Origin: a virus
Reading direction: 5' to 3' (one strand)
DNA: 44,737 nt
IMG/VR virus record: IMGVR_UViG_3300027782_000141
Coordinates: 1-44,737 of that record
Shown: positions 7,807 to 16,936 of the stretch, one piece after another
Layout of the letters: each line of letters starts with the position of its first letter
Numbering within the stretch: the first letter of the stretch is position 1
Translations under genes and position numbers: made by a program
Notes under the pieces: model-generated
The model's input: only the letters and a program-made list of their open reading frames with translations
What the model was told of the DNA's origin: nothing
Database searches by the model: none

Positions 7807-9608
7807 TACAACACCAATGCTTCTATTACTGTAATGCTATCTGATCCAGTTGATTCTAGTGCCACTGCAAACACATTAGCATAATTGCCATGTGCTGCAA
7901 TCGCTGCACCTCTAGGACCAGCTACCAAACGATCTCCTTTTTTAACTGCACCATATACCTTACACGGTACACGACCTTTTAGAGCAATATAAGTACCGCC
8001 TTGTAATTCACTGTTCATCATATAAGCTGGATTAGCAGATACCACACCAATAGCACGAGTGTTAACATCTGCGGCAGTGACTTCTTTTTCACCGCCTATC
8101 ATTACCACTGTGCCAACTTCATATTCCTGATCAGCAAGATATTTTTCTGCTAGGTCAGCGTATCTTGCTGCTGTGGCTGTGCCATTAAAAATGTTAGCTG
8201 TGATATTACCGCTGACATCTCTAGCTGCTATGCTGTAAGCAGTGGCAGTGAGTCTAGCAGTTCTATACTGTGTGCTGGCTGTGCTGTCTGACCATGTAGG
8301 GTCAACTATGGCGTTGGTACGATCGATAAAAGTTCTATCTACTTTATCAGCTATGCCAACAAATTGATTGGCCAATATATTACCGCTGGAATTTCGTATG
8401 GTCACTGTGGCCACTGCAGATCCAGGGACTGTGGCGCTGGAAGCTAATCCGTTTAGGGTGCCGGCATCTGCAGCAGTTGCGGCTGATCCTGTGATTGATC
8501 CTGTTAATGTTCCTACAATGTTAGCACCAGCATAGCCTATTTGTTTTGTAGCTGCATTAATCAATATATCGTTGTCGTTGGCTAAAACATTGCCTTTGTG
8601 ACTGCCAGTGGTATTTCCTGTAACTGCTCCTACTACTGCTCCCCTAAAGGTTGTAGCATAAACATCACTCCACTGCAGAATCGAAGACCCTAAAGTGTAT
8701 GCATTTCCAACTCCGGGAACTAGACCTGTGGATCTTATAACAGCGATATCTCTTTCGTCTGTGGTTTCAGCTACTGTGATTCTAAATGTTATGTCATTGC
8801 CTAAACGATTTTCTACAACAACGTCGGTACCTCCTTCAACTCTAATTCTAAGGTCGTTACCGTCACCTACTTGGAATCCTGGATCTTTAAAACTAACTTC
8901 CGAAATAAATGAGCTTTCGCCAGTTTTAATATATTGATCAGCTGTGAACCCACCTAGTTTAGTAGCGTTGCTGGCCGTGCCCCAAAAGGTAAAATCATCT
9001 GTAGAAACACCGGTCTGCGATTTAGCCAGGGTAATACCTTTCTTTATCACTGTGAAATCGTCAATGGTGTTTTTACTGCTATCGAGTGTAAAGGCTGTTT
9101 TACTGACTACTGCTATGGTTTTACTATCTGATATCACTTTCAATATAGTGTGCGGACCTTCTGCAGTGCTTATGGTACCATAGACCACTGCTGGGCTGAT
9201 AATCGATGTACCTAGGTCAGGACTGGCAATTGGGCCAATCAACGTGAATTCTGTACCTGTATAGGTGTATAGCTGCTTGGCTCCTGTGTCCCACCAAAAA
9301 TCTCCAGCAACTAGCCCGCTGGGAGCTGATGCGCTGGCTTCCGCGCCGCCTGCTACTTTGAATCTAGATCCATCATAGAATTTAAGTTTCTTAGCAGAAG
9401 TGTCAAACCAAATTTGACCTGTGACTGATTTAGGAGGCGCTGTGGTATTGGCAAAATTTTCCAATAAATGCACAAAATTCTCATTCTGTACTTCACCGTA
9501 ACCTGCGTAATTCTTACCAACTAGCCGTAGATCAGTAGTGGTGTCGATGGTGCCGTCAGCCACTGACGTTAAAAATACACCGTTAAATTTGTTGACTTCA
9601 TATGCCAT
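7806..9608 (-). CDS. Tail-fibre-like protein (family member 1) with C-terminal G2-like domain
   Basis: A 600-residue member of a four-protein fibre family in this window. The shared N-terminal module runs MAYEVNKFNG, then VGKNYAGYGE, NENFVHLLENFAN and GQIWFDTS, followed by a second W-D-T element (GDFWWDTGAKQLYTYTG). The middle is repetitive and beta-rich. The last ~120 residues (YADLAEKYLADQEYEVGTVV ... IGVVS ... GRVPCKV) resemble the intramolecular C-terminal domains found on phage fibres and appendages (Peptidase_G2-like); whether it cleaves itself is not visible. I chose the ATG at 9608 because it aligns with the first Met of the three paralogues and has AGGGG eight bases upstream; a longer in-frame version from 9701 overlaps the preceding gene and adds 31 residues not shared by the family. 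Confidence 0.75.
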   Translation of the reverse strand: MAYEVNKFNGVFLTSVADGTIDTTTDLRLVGKNYAGYGEVQNENFVHLLENFANTTAPPKSVTGQIWFDTSAKKLKFYDGSRFKVAGGAEASASAPSGLVAGDFWWDTGAKQLYTYTGTEFTLIGPIASPDLGTSIISPAVVYGTISTAEGPHTILKVISDSKTIAVVSKTAFTLDSSKNTIDDFTVIKKGITLAKSQTGVSTDDFTFWGTASNATKLGGFTADQYIKTGESSFISEVSFKDPGFQVGDGNDLRIRVEGGTDVVVENRLGNDITFRITVAETTDERDIAVIRSTGLVPGVGNAYTLGSSILQWSDVYATTFRGAVVGAVTGNTTGSHKGNVLANDNDILINAATKQIGYAGANIVGTLTGSITGSAATAADAGTLNGLASSATVPGSAVATVTIRNSSGNILANQFVGIADKVDRTFIDRTNAIVDPTWSDSTASTQYRTARLTATAYSIAARDVSGNITANIFNGTATAARYADLAEKYLADQEYEVGTVVMIGGEKEVTAADVNTRAIGVVSANPAYMMNSELQGGTYIALKGRVPCKVYGAVKKGDRLVAGPRGAAIAAHGNYANVFAVALESTGSDSITVIEALVL

Positions 9609-9630
9609 GCTATTAGCCCCTAGTATCTTG

Positions 9631-9638
9631 TATTTATT
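9631..9638 (-). promoter_or_regulatory. Late promoter, AATAAATA variant
   Basis: The minus strand reads AATAAATA, one base off the T4 late consensus at the least conserved first position. It lies in the 34-base gap between the fibre-assembly-like gene and the fourth fibre gene, 22 bases before the ATG at 9608. Its position also supports that start: a start at 9701 would put the promoter inside the coding region. Confidence 0.62.
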
Positions 9639-9642
9639 GCTG

Positions 9643-9999
9643 TTATTGTATACGAGCTGCTGCGGCCTGTCGCTGCTGCTCAAGTTGTAGATATTCTGCA
9701 TCTGATAAACTTGTAGGTATATTCAGTGCTTTCTGTCTGATATGTCGTAAAACTTTCCAATCTGTGCTGTTTAAAAATTCACGTTCTTGTCCGTTGGCTA
9801 TATCTGTAGCTCGTTGTGCTGTGACGCTGGATGCTACCGCAGCAACAGATTTGCTAGCAAGATCAAAGTAATGTGTCTGTGCTGCTATTTGGGCAGCTTG
9901 TGCGTCTGTGATTTCTACCACTGCGACAGAACTTGGTACATTAGGTTGATAACTTAATATACTTACTACTAGATTATTTTCTATACAAACATAATGCAT
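9643..9999 (-). CDS. Probable tail-fibre assembly (chaperone-like) protein
   Basis: A 118-residue protein with a short N-terminal beta part (MHYVCIENNLVVSIL), an Ala-rich helix, and a C-terminal region FLNSTDWKVLRHIRQKAL ... SLSDAEYLQLEQQRQAA. The combination of an LxSTDW-like segment and a terminal RQAA helix is typical of small tail-fibre assembly proteins of many phages, which act during fibre folding and attachment. It lies directly after a fibre gene (2 bases from the stop), the usual place for such factors. I use the ATG at 9999 and not an in-frame TTG at 10011: GGAG lies six bases before the ATG and would be inside the coding region otherwise. Assignment is moderate, based on pattern and position. 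Confidence 0.55.
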   Translation of the reverse strand: MHYVCIENNLVVSILSYQPNVPSSVAVVEITDAQAAQIAAQTHYFDLASKSVAAVASSVTAQRATDIANGQEREFLNSTDWKVLRHIRQKALNIPTSLSDAEYLQLEQQRQAAAARIQ

Positions 10000-10001
10000 G
10001 A

Positions 10002-12284
10002 TTAACTCCAAATGGCCAAATAGTTTGCTGCTGGGGTACTTCGTTGTTCTGTGTTCTGCACATACACTCTGATCCGATCACCGAGATAGGAATATGTACA
10101 TCTAATCGAATCATTACCGTCAACTCCGCCTGCATAATGAACCACATGTATTGATGGTATAAATGCTACAATATTTGCCATGCTTTTTCCTGATGGAGGA
10201 AACACATCAAAGAAGTTGGCGCCATCGTTGAATGATCCAACTTGATTGGTAAATCCTGATGTGCTGTATTGTGCTCCACTAACAATAGTATACTGAGGTA
10301 ATCTGCTGTCTACATATGTTTTAGTGGCGGCGTGATTTGCATCCACCGGAGCGCCGACTAATGTTAGATACCCAGTCATAGTGCTGCCTGCCAATGCTAC
10401 TTTTGTTGGATCTGTTGCGCTGATTGTTATATTAGCTGTACCATCGAATGCAACACCGTTGATTGTTCTTGCAGTTTGTAATTGTGTTGCGGTAGAAGCA
10501 TTACCTGTAACTGCGCCGGCGACATTACCGCTTAAATTAGCCGTAATAGTTCCAGCTGCAAAATTACCGCTGGCATCACGTGCCACTACTTTACTAGCAG
10601 TGTTGACTGAGGTAGCATCCACTGATATGGTCACTGGCACTGATGAATTAAACTGATCCACACTACCACTAGTAGTGGTATTAATCATGTTGATATAACT
10701 GCCCTTGTTTAACTGTTCAAGTGTTAATGGTTCCCATGCAGGGCCACCGGGTCTGGCTCTCAACACATAGTTGTCTGCGCCTAGTCCCAAAAAGCCTGTG
10801 ACTCCTATGGCCTGCTGAACTGCAATAGCACCCAGTCCGCCACCGACGAGATTAGTAGCATTAGTTGAAAGTGTAGCAGTGTCTGCATTTCCAAAAAAGT
10901 TATTGGCATACACACCGTTAAATTTGTATCCTGTAATACCGAGATTGGTGGTGTTGTCTCCTATCACCGCTGGAGCACTAGGACCACCAAGACTCAACGA
11001 TGTTGCTGAATTTACAAAATTTATGTCTGGGCCTGACATACCCATATCAAAATTCAAACGTCCAGTAGCAGATCTTATTGTAGGAACACTAGAATCCACA
11101 AATACTCTCAGTTGATTTCCGCTGCCCAAAAATATTCCACTGTCGCTGACGCTTAATGAGCTCAGTGTACCTACCTGTGTCAGTGAACTCAAAGTAACTG
11201 ATCCGTTTAGGATATTTCCAGTCAACGTCCCAGCATCGGCTGTGACTGTTATATTATTTGTGCCGTCGAAGCCCACTCCGTTTATGGTTCGAGTGGTGGC
11301 TAATCTTGTGGCAGATCCTGCATTACCTGTTAATTGTGCTCCAATAAATTGATTGGCCTGCACTGTGTTGAACACGCTGGTTCCACTAGAAGCAGTAACA
11401 TTGCCGGTTAAATCACCTATGAATGTGGCTGTTATAGTACCTGCAGAAAATCCGCCTTCTGAATTTCGTGCCACTACCTTGCCTATGGTGTTGGCAGAAG
11501 TTGCATCCACACTCCATGTTCTTTCCACACTGCCGTTGAAATCTGCACCTACAATATAGGTACCTTTTTTCAATAGATTAGCAGTGTTAGCGGTCACTGT
11601 GATGTTAGATGTGGCGTTAAATGGCACACCGTTGATTAATCTAGCAGTTTCTAGTTGTGTTGCACTAGCGGCATTGCCTGTGATACTGCCATTTATCTTG
11701 GCTGTGGCGGATAGATTTATTCCTATCTGCAAAGTATTATCAAACCCAGTGACCGAATTATTAGGATTTATAACAAATGCCGCTGCGGTACAGATTGCAA
11801 ATACAGTACCATTGGTTTCTAGGAAAATCACAGGACGAGGATTGCCTGATGAGTCGTCTAAGGATCCAGCTCTAGCTCTGGTGGATCCAAATCCCTCCAC
11901 AGCCTCGGGTCCTATAAATCTCCACTCTGAGCCAGTGTATGTGTACAGTTGGTTGATGGGAGTTTTTAACCAAAGTGCTCCAGCATTAGTATTAGGTGGT
12001 GCTGCTGAACTCACGGTAGCCGAACCAATAGGATTCCACTGTGCACCATCATAGGCATATGCTGTGTCGTCAGTGGTGTTAAACCATATCTGTCCTACCA
12101 ACGGCCTTGAAGGGGGAGCTGTGTTGGCAAAATTTTCTAATAGAAAAACAAAATTTTCATTTTGTGTTTCACCATAGCCTACATAATTTCTACCTACCAA
12201 ACCTAGACTGGTGGTGGTATCTAGGGTACCATCATCAAGTACCACTAATTGCTGTCCGCTGAACTTGTTAATTACATAGGCCAT
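10002..12284 (-). CDS. Tail-fibre-like protein (family member 2) with internal repeats
   Basis: A 760-residue fibre protein. The N-terminal module (MAYVINKFSG ... VGRNYVGYGE ... NENFVFLLENFAN ... GQIWFNTT ... GALWLKTP) is shared with the three neighbouring fibre genes. The shaft has at least three copies of an INGV-F-T-NIT unit (near residues 205-233, 322-347 and 599-620) alternating with KVVAR-GG/GN-F-AGTITA units. A DANHAATKTYVDS motif near residue 650, common before fibre tips, leads into a 100-residue C-terminal domain ending NYLAIWS, which is a candidate receptor-binding tip. AGGAG lies eight bases before the ATG. Expected to be extracellular, part of the virion adsorption apparatus. Repeats make it prone to recombination. 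Confidence 0.75.
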   Translation of the reverse strand: MAYVINKFSGQQLVVLDDGTLDTTTSLGLVGRNYVGYGETQNENFVFLLENFANTAPPSRPLVGQIWFNTTDDTAYAYDGAQWNPIGSATVSSAAPPNTNAGALWLKTPINQLYTYTGSEWRFIGPEAVEGFGSTRARAGSLDDSSGNPRPVIFLETNGTVFAICTAAAFVINPNNSVTGFDNTLQIGINLSATAKINGSITGNAASATQLETARLINGVPFNATSNITVTANTANLLKKGTYIVGADFNGSVERTWSVDATSANTIGKVVARNSEGGFSAGTITATFIGDLTGNVTASSGTSVFNTVQANQFIGAQLTGNAGSATRLATTRTINGVGFDGTNNITVTADAGTLTGNILNGSVTLSSLTQVGTLSSLSVSDSGIFLGSGNQLRVFVDSSVPTIRSATGRLNFDMGMSGPDINFVNSATSLSLGGPSAPAVIGDNTTNLGITGYKFNGVYANNFFGNADTATLSTNATNLVGGGLGAIAVQQAIGVTGFLGLGADNYVLRARPGGPAWEPLTLEQLNKGSYINMINTTTSGSVDQFNSSVPVTISVDATSVNTASKVVARDASGNFAAGTITANLSGNVAGAVTGNASTATQLQTARTINGVAFDGTANITISATDPTKVALAGSTMTGYLTLVGAPVDANHAATKTYVDSRLPQYTIVSGAQYSTSGFTNQVGSFNDGANFFDVFPPSGKSMANIVAFIPSIHVVHYAGGVDGNDSIRCTYSYLGDRIRVYVQNTEQRSTPAANYLAIWS
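10006..10009 (-). promoter_or_regulatory. Ribosome binding site deciding the start at 9999
   Basis: GGAG on the minus strand ends six bases before the ATG at 9999. The sequence GGAGTTAATC-ATG closely matches GGAGTTAAT-ATG before the 279-residue transferase gene. It shows that the ATG, not the TTG at 10011, is the start. Confidence 0.7.
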
Positions 12285-12303
12285 TTATGCCGCTCCTGAT
12301 TCA

Positions 12304-14118
12304 TTATGGTGGAAGTACTGTATCTGATTGCCAGGTCCATACACTCCCTACTATTTGAAATAATTTGATAATTCTTGTTACTGACACACTGGCCGCTGAG
12401 ATAGTAGCGGTTGGAAAACTTATGTTTGTAATAGCAAGACTAGTACTGCCGCTTAGATTAGTTAAGAACGATGCAGTCGATAGTGCTGGAGGCAGCGCAT
12501 TTATATCCAAAGACTGTGCGTTGTTATTAATCAAACTGCATAGTATTCTTGCGTATGTTCCTGCACGATACTCGCTCACAGGAGCAAGATTATTTAAAAT
12601 ATTTGCAATTATATAAGTGTTTGATTTTCCATCAGATATATCAATACTAAAAATCAAAGGTCTTGATTCGATTCTGTTATCTGTATATTCTTTAGTTGCA
12701 GCATCTTGAGCAGACGTAGGATCGGCCATGCCCGTGATTCTCGGGGATCCTATCAATGCTACGTTACCTGTACCATCTGGTTCTATTTCAACATCGAAGT
12801 TAGATGATACTGTAGAAATTCTGTTATTTTGTAATCTCATACGTGTAACAGCTGGTGCACCTGGACCAACGTTTACTACGTTTTGTGTACCAAACGAGCT
12901 GACTCCAGGAATACTGGTAATGGCTGAACCTAGACTGTTTCCATCAATAACTTTTGTGCCGCCTATGTACAGAGCTTTGCCAGAAGCTAGATTCAGTGTT
13001 TCTGATATATCTAACCAATTACTGCTGTTACTATAGGCTATGGTTTTATCAGTGGTGCCTTTGATCGTAATTCCTGCTCCATCAGCTGTGCCGTTTGTAG
13101 GAGCTGATACGTTGGCGATGATAATATTTTTATCTTCAACTGTAAAAATAGAAGTATTAAGGGTGGTGGTAGTTCCTTCGACTGTGAGATTTCCACCAAC
13201 TACCAAATCACCTCCCAAATTCACTGTACTGGCAGCTATCGTTGGATATAATCCAATGGTCCGAGCACTGGCGTTTACTACCACTGCATTTTCTTGTGTG
13301 TCTAATCTGTTAACACTCAATGTGATATTTTTGTTAGTTGAGGAATTTGCTAAAAATAAATCTCCGTTGTTAACAAACAGAAGGCCCTGACCTGCTGATC
13401 CAATTATAATTCCGTCGTCGATGGTAATTTGCAATTGTCCGTTGATAGCATTAGGGGTGTCAGTACGAACATATGTAGTAGCAGGGGCTCCGCCGAGACT
13501 ATCACTGTTGATACAGGTAGCACGTATTTTAAAATTGGCCAATGTTCCTGCATTAAATCCAGGCTGGATGCTTCCTGTATAACCAATAATAGCTATCTTC
13601 GGTGTAAAACTATCTTTAGCAAATATACCTAATAATATGCCATTGTTATATAAGCTGGTAATAACTCTGGTTTGATTAAGAGTATCTAATATAGTATCTA
13701 CTCTAAGTCCGCTTAGACTCTGAGAGCTGCTGTAAGCAGGTGCTAGTAATATTGCTGAAGTGCCATCAAAGAAAAATAATTGTTCTCCCACATCGTCATA
13801 CCAAAGATCACCAATGGCTAACGTGGAAGGTTGTGTACTAGATATGGTTGCAGAACTAACTGGAACAAAACTAACACCGTTGTATACTTTCAATTTTGAT
13901 TCGCTGGAGTCGAACCATATCTGTCCTTTAATTGGGTGTGTTGGTTGATTAGAGTCTGCAAAATTTTCTAAAATTTTAATTAAGTTTTCATTGAATATTT
14001 CACCAAACCCACTGTAGTTTTTTCCAATTAGGGTAATGTCTGTTGATCGATCATCAATTTGACCATCCGCAACAGTAGCTACTATGGTTCCGTCTGTTTT
14101 ATTAATCTGATATGCCAT
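12304..14118 (-). CDS. Tail-fibre-like protein (family member 3)
   Basis: A 604-residue fibre protein with the family N-terminus (MAYQINKTDG ... IGKNYSGFGE ... NENLIKILENFAD ... GQIWFDSS ... GDLWYDD). The middle contains beta-helix-like sequence (VNLGGDLVVGGNLTVEGTTT), and a DPTSAQDAATKEYTDN motif near residue 470 precedes the tip, in the same place as the related motif of the 760-residue protein. The C-terminal ~120 residues are unlike those of the other members, so each paralogue probably carries its own tip. It follows the collar-domain fibre gene by 13 bases and precedes the next fibre by 19, so all three belong to one operon. Confidence 0.75.
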   Translation of the reverse strand: MAYQINKTDGTIVATVADGQIDDRSTDITLIGKNYSGFGEIFNENLIKILENFADSNQPTHPIKGQIWFDSSESKLKVYNGVSFVPVSSATISSTQPSTLAIGDLWYDDVGEQLFFFDGTSAILLAPAYSSSQSLSGLRVDTILDTLNQTRVITSLYNNGILLGIFAKDSFTPKIAIIGYTGSIQPGFNAGTLANFKIRATCINSDSLGGAPATTYVRTDTPNAINGQLQITIDDGIIIGSAGQGLLFVNNGDLFLANSSTNKNITLSVNRLDTQENAVVVNASARTIGLYPTIAASTVNLGGDLVVGGNLTVEGTTTTLNTSIFTVEDKNIIIANVSAPTNGTADGAGITIKGTTDKTIAYSNSSNWLDISETLNLASGKALYIGGTKVIDGNSLGSAITSIPGVSSFGTQNVVNVGPGAPAVTRMRLQNNRISTVSSNFDVEIEPDGTGNVALIGSPRITGMADPTSAQDAATKEYTDNRIESRPLIFSIDISDGKSNTYIIANILNNLAPVSEYRAGTYARILCSLINNNAQSLDINALPPALSTASFLTNLSGSTSLAITNISFPTATISAASVSVTRIIKLFQIVGSVWTWQSDTVLPP

Positions 14119-14131
14119 ATTATTTTACCTG

Positions 14132-16249
14132 TTAGAATGCCGCTGGTCCGGATCTGATTATATAGTTCAATGCTAAAAAGGGATTCATTAACCCCACTGC
14201 TGTGCCAAGAGTAACACCTGATGGTTTTTTAACATTGCCGCTGTCCTTGAGATACTGCGCTTGACCAGGCGCTGTAGGTCCTAGTCCGGATGTGGCTAAA
14301 GGATCTAGGGTAGTTGTTACTGCCACGGCAGAATAATCCTGCGTGGCTGTTGATAAAGAATGGCTGTGTTCTGGTAGATTTGCCAATGTCAATGCCACTG
14401 AACTAAGACCGGCCGATCCACCAAGTATTGTGGCCTGCACGTCTGGTACACGACCTACTGTGCCGCCGCCTGCATCTACATAAGGACCCAATGACGTAGG
14501 AACTGTTCCTGCGTTGTCCATGTTATCTTTACCTAGAGCAAATCTACCTCTAAGATCGGGTAATCTAAAAGTTCCAACACCTAGCAACGGAGCAGCTCCG
14601 TTAAAGGTAACTCCAACGATATCAAATAGATCTGAAAATTTTGATCGTTCTACTTCCGACCCATCGCACAATAAATAACCGTCTGGGGGTGTTGCTCCAG
14701 CATAGGGTAATATGGCGCCGATTGGCACAGCTAAATCTCCCATGAACACTTCTCTAGTCTGTTTCAATAATCCCGAACTGGCCAAAGTACTTTCACTGGG
14801 TCTATATGTTAATACAAAATCTCCTTTTTTACCTCGGTTAGGACTTGGTTCACTCTTACCTGCAATTATGTTAGCAGTCAGCGTTGCATTAAAAATTTTA
14901 GTTGCACTACCCACCTGTCCGTCAAAAGGCACAGCCGGGGATATCACATCGCCGGCTAGTTGAAAACTAGTTACTGTACTAAGAGAAGTAGCAGTGTTAG
15001 CATTACCACTGATGTTACCTTCTAAAACACCTTGTATAGTATCTGCTATAAGTGTTTTAGCACGTATATTATTAAATCTTTTTAAGGCAGTTCCTAAATC
15101 ATAGGTATTAGTAAGTTTTGGTTGTATGTTATTGGTCTGTAAGATTCCGGTTACATCTATACCGTCTCCTACAATTAAATTTTTAGTAATAGCTGCGCCG
15201 CCGAGGGTTTGTATACTACCATTATTTAAATTGGTGCTGGCTGTGATATTTGTGGAAACTATGGTGCCCGTGGTTTTAAAATTACCAATAATATCTAGAG
15301 CTTCTAAAGGATTTTCTTGATTGATTCCTATTCTATTATCAATCACTCGAAGTATCGTTGCAGGAATTCCGTTTCTGTTGGTCTGCAAATCGATCGAACT
15401 TCCTGCTGCAGAATTATATATACTGTTTGATGATTCTGTCGACGTTAATCTAAATGTTTCGTCAACACCAATAGAAATACCATTATTATTTTTTATTTTT
15501 ATTTCATAATCAGTGGTATTAACAGTGTCCTTTCTAAGAAAATTTCCTGCAGCCACTTCTACTCCGCCAACTGATAATGCTTGAGCATTCTTAGCTGTAC
15601 CATTAAGTATAGGTAAAAATCCTCCTACAAAATTAGCAATTTCACTAGAGGTAGCAGGAGCACTGATGTTTATTCCTGATCTAATAGTGTTAAATCCAGT
15701 GATAATGGTCTTAGGAGTAAAACTATCTTTGCTAAAAACAATCACAGGAATATCAGCAATATAAAACACTAGTATGAATCTATCTACGTTATCAGAATCA
15801 GATATTTTTTCTATGACTGGGCCATATCTAAGACCGCCCACCGAGCTTTCGACCGGTCCAACTAAAATCCATCGTGTGCCTGTAAAAATACGCAATTGTT
15901 GATTAGTAGTGTCTACCCATAATTCACCAACTTTACTGTCTTCGACCGCCGGAGCACTAACACCTTTTTGTATTCCCGATGCTGCTTTCCATGCTGTATT
16001 GTCCCAGATTTTTAGAGTCTGTTGTCCGCTGGTGCTGTCATACCATAACTGACCTTCTATGGGATTTACAGGTTGTGTGGTAGATGCAAAATTTTCTAGC
16101 AGCCCTAAAAAGTTTTCTGCTATGATCTGTCCGTAACCAGTGACATTTCTACCAGGAAATTTAAGACTGGTGTCTGTGCTAGAAGTATTGTCAAATACTG
16201 TAATTGGGCTTTTGTTTTCTTTATCTGTGAAATTGACTATATATGGCAT
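14132..16249 (-). CDS. Tail-fibre-like protein (family member 4) with phage tail-collar domain
   Basis: A 705-residue fibre protein with a diverged form of the family N-terminus (MPYIVNFTDK ... PGRNVTGYGQ ... AENFLGLLENFAS ... GQLWYDS ... GELWVDTT). Residues about 506-578 are a classic tail-collar domain: PIGAILPYAGATPPDGYLLCDGS, then FRLPDLRGRFALGKD. This domain is found in T4 short tail fibre gp12 and many other fibres. A His-containing segment (LANLPEHSHSLS) follows, as in collar proteins where histidines can bind metal along the fibre axis. The C-terminus ends in NPFLALNYIIRSGPAAF, also usual for collar fibres. GAGGT lies six bases upstream. It is the best candidate for the functional counterpart of the T4 short tail fibre. 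Confidence 0.85.
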   Translation of the reverse strand: MPYIVNFTDKENKSPITVFDNTSSTDTSLKFPGRNVTGYGQIIAENFLGLLENFASTTQPVNPIEGQLWYDSTSGQQTLKIWDNTAWKAASGIQKGVSAPAVEDSKVGELWVDTTNQQLRIFTGTRWILVGPVESSVGGLRYGPVIEKISDSDNVDRFILVFYIADIPVIVFSKDSFTPKTIITGFNTIRSGINISAPATSSEIANFVGGFLPILNGTAKNAQALSVGGVEVAAGNFLRKDTVNTTDYEIKIKNNNGISIGVDETFRLTSTESSNSIYNSAAGSSIDLQTNRNGIPATILRVIDNRIGINQENPLEALDIIGNFKTTGTIVSTNITASTNLNNGSIQTLGGAAITKNLIVGDGIDVTGILQTNNIQPKLTNTYDLGTALKRFNNIRAKTLIADTIQGVLEGNISGNANTATSLSTVTSFQLAGDVISPAVPFDGQVGSATKIFNATLTANIIAGKSEPSPNRGKKGDFVLTYRPSESTLASSGLLKQTREVFMGDLAVPIGAILPYAGATPPDGYLLCDGSEVERSKFSDLFDIVGVTFNGAAPLLGVGTFRLPDLRGRFALGKDNMDNAGTVPTSLGPYVDAGGGTVGRVPDVQATILGGSAGLSSVALTLANLPEHSHSLSTATQDYSAVAVTTTLDPLATSGLGPTAPGQAQYLKDSGNVKKPSGVTLGTAVGLMNPFLALNYIIRSGPAAF

Positions 16250-16251
16250 GA

Positions 16252-16902
16252 TTAGACCTCAGCAAATCCTGTTAAACTCTGCACACGGATGGTGTAGTCG
16301 ATTTGCAGTAATCTGTTTAAACTTTTCTGTACTGGATGAAATATAACATGCGTCAATAACTTCCCATCAGTTGTGTCTGGCCCAAGGCTTTTCAATCCCA
16401 ATTCGTCAAACACAAATTCACCATTCATATCCACACTGTTATCAAAAGCTTCTTGATCCAAGGGTTCACCGTAATCTAACAAACAACTGATCAGAATATC
16501 GCTGTAGGTGGCACCACTGATATGCCGAATCTCCATTTTGTTTCTAACAGGATCTTGATTTTCAATGGCATTTTGATCCACTACTTTTTGATATGTCTGA
16601 TTATATAAACTGGAATTTACCCCAACTGTGTTGGGTGTGAGATAAGTGATAAGTCCTGTGGGATCTACTGTGGTTCCGCCTGTGCCAAAAATCATTTGAT
16701 ACACTGTTCCATATCCTTGATTACTTAGACTATTAACCATGGCCACACTCATATTTTCATAGTGGATGGCATTACGCTTGTCCACAAAAACTTCTTTGGT
16801 TTCGGGATCATGAATTTTTATATGTCCCTCAAAATGAAATCCGCCTGTTTCGTTGGGGCGAGATTGGGGAGTATTTGCTTGCTGATCTTGGTTATTTGGC
16901 AT
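16252..16902 (-). CDS. Virion structural protein, unknown
   Basis: A 216-residue protein that I recognise only as the type of small structural protein found next to fibre genes in marine T4-like phages. It has an unstructured Gln/Asn-rich N-terminus, then GGFHFEGHIKIHDPETKEVF, which may be a beta domain, and a middle segment (YQMIFGTGGTTVDPTGLITYL). No catalytic motif, membrane segment or signal peptide is visible. It is the first gene after a late promoter and ends 2 bases before the collar fibre gene, so it heads the fibre operon and may connect fibres to the baseplate. That role is inference from position. Confidence 0.6.
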   Translation of the reverse strand: MPNNQDQQANTPQSRPNETGGFHFEGHIKIHDPETKEVFVDKRNAIHYENMSVAMVNSLSNQGYGTVYQMIFGTGGTTVDPTGLITYLTPNTVGVNSSLYNQTYQKVVDQNAIENQDPVRNKMEIRHISGATYSDILISCLLDYGEPLDQEAFDNSVDMNGEFVFDELGLKSLGPDTTDGKLLTHVIFHPVQKSLNRLLQIDYTIRVQSLTGFAEV

Positions 16903-16928
16903 TTTTGATCTCTTTTTGTTCCATCATG

Positions 16929-16936
16929 TATTTATT
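16929..16936 (-). promoter_or_regulatory. Late promoter AATAAATA overlapping a stop codon
   Basis: The minus strand reads AATAAATA 26 bases before the ATG of the 216-residue gene. Its internal TAA is the stop codon of the giant upstream gene (reading CCT-GAA-TAA). The late element is therefore built into the end of the preceding coding sequence. Confidence 0.62.

Noticed and set aside
9609-9701. 31-residue N-terminal extension of the fourth fibre protein
   Set aside because: It would overlap the assembly-like gene and contain the late promoter, and the extension has no counterpart in the three paralogues, which all start at MAY/MPY.
10000-10011. TTG start giving four extra residues to the 118-residue protein
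   Set aside because: The GGAG ribosome binding site of the ATG at 9999 lies within that extension.
11584-12054. 156-codon open frame opposite the 760-residue fibre gene
   Set aside because: A shadow of repetitive fibre coding sequence with no independent start signal.
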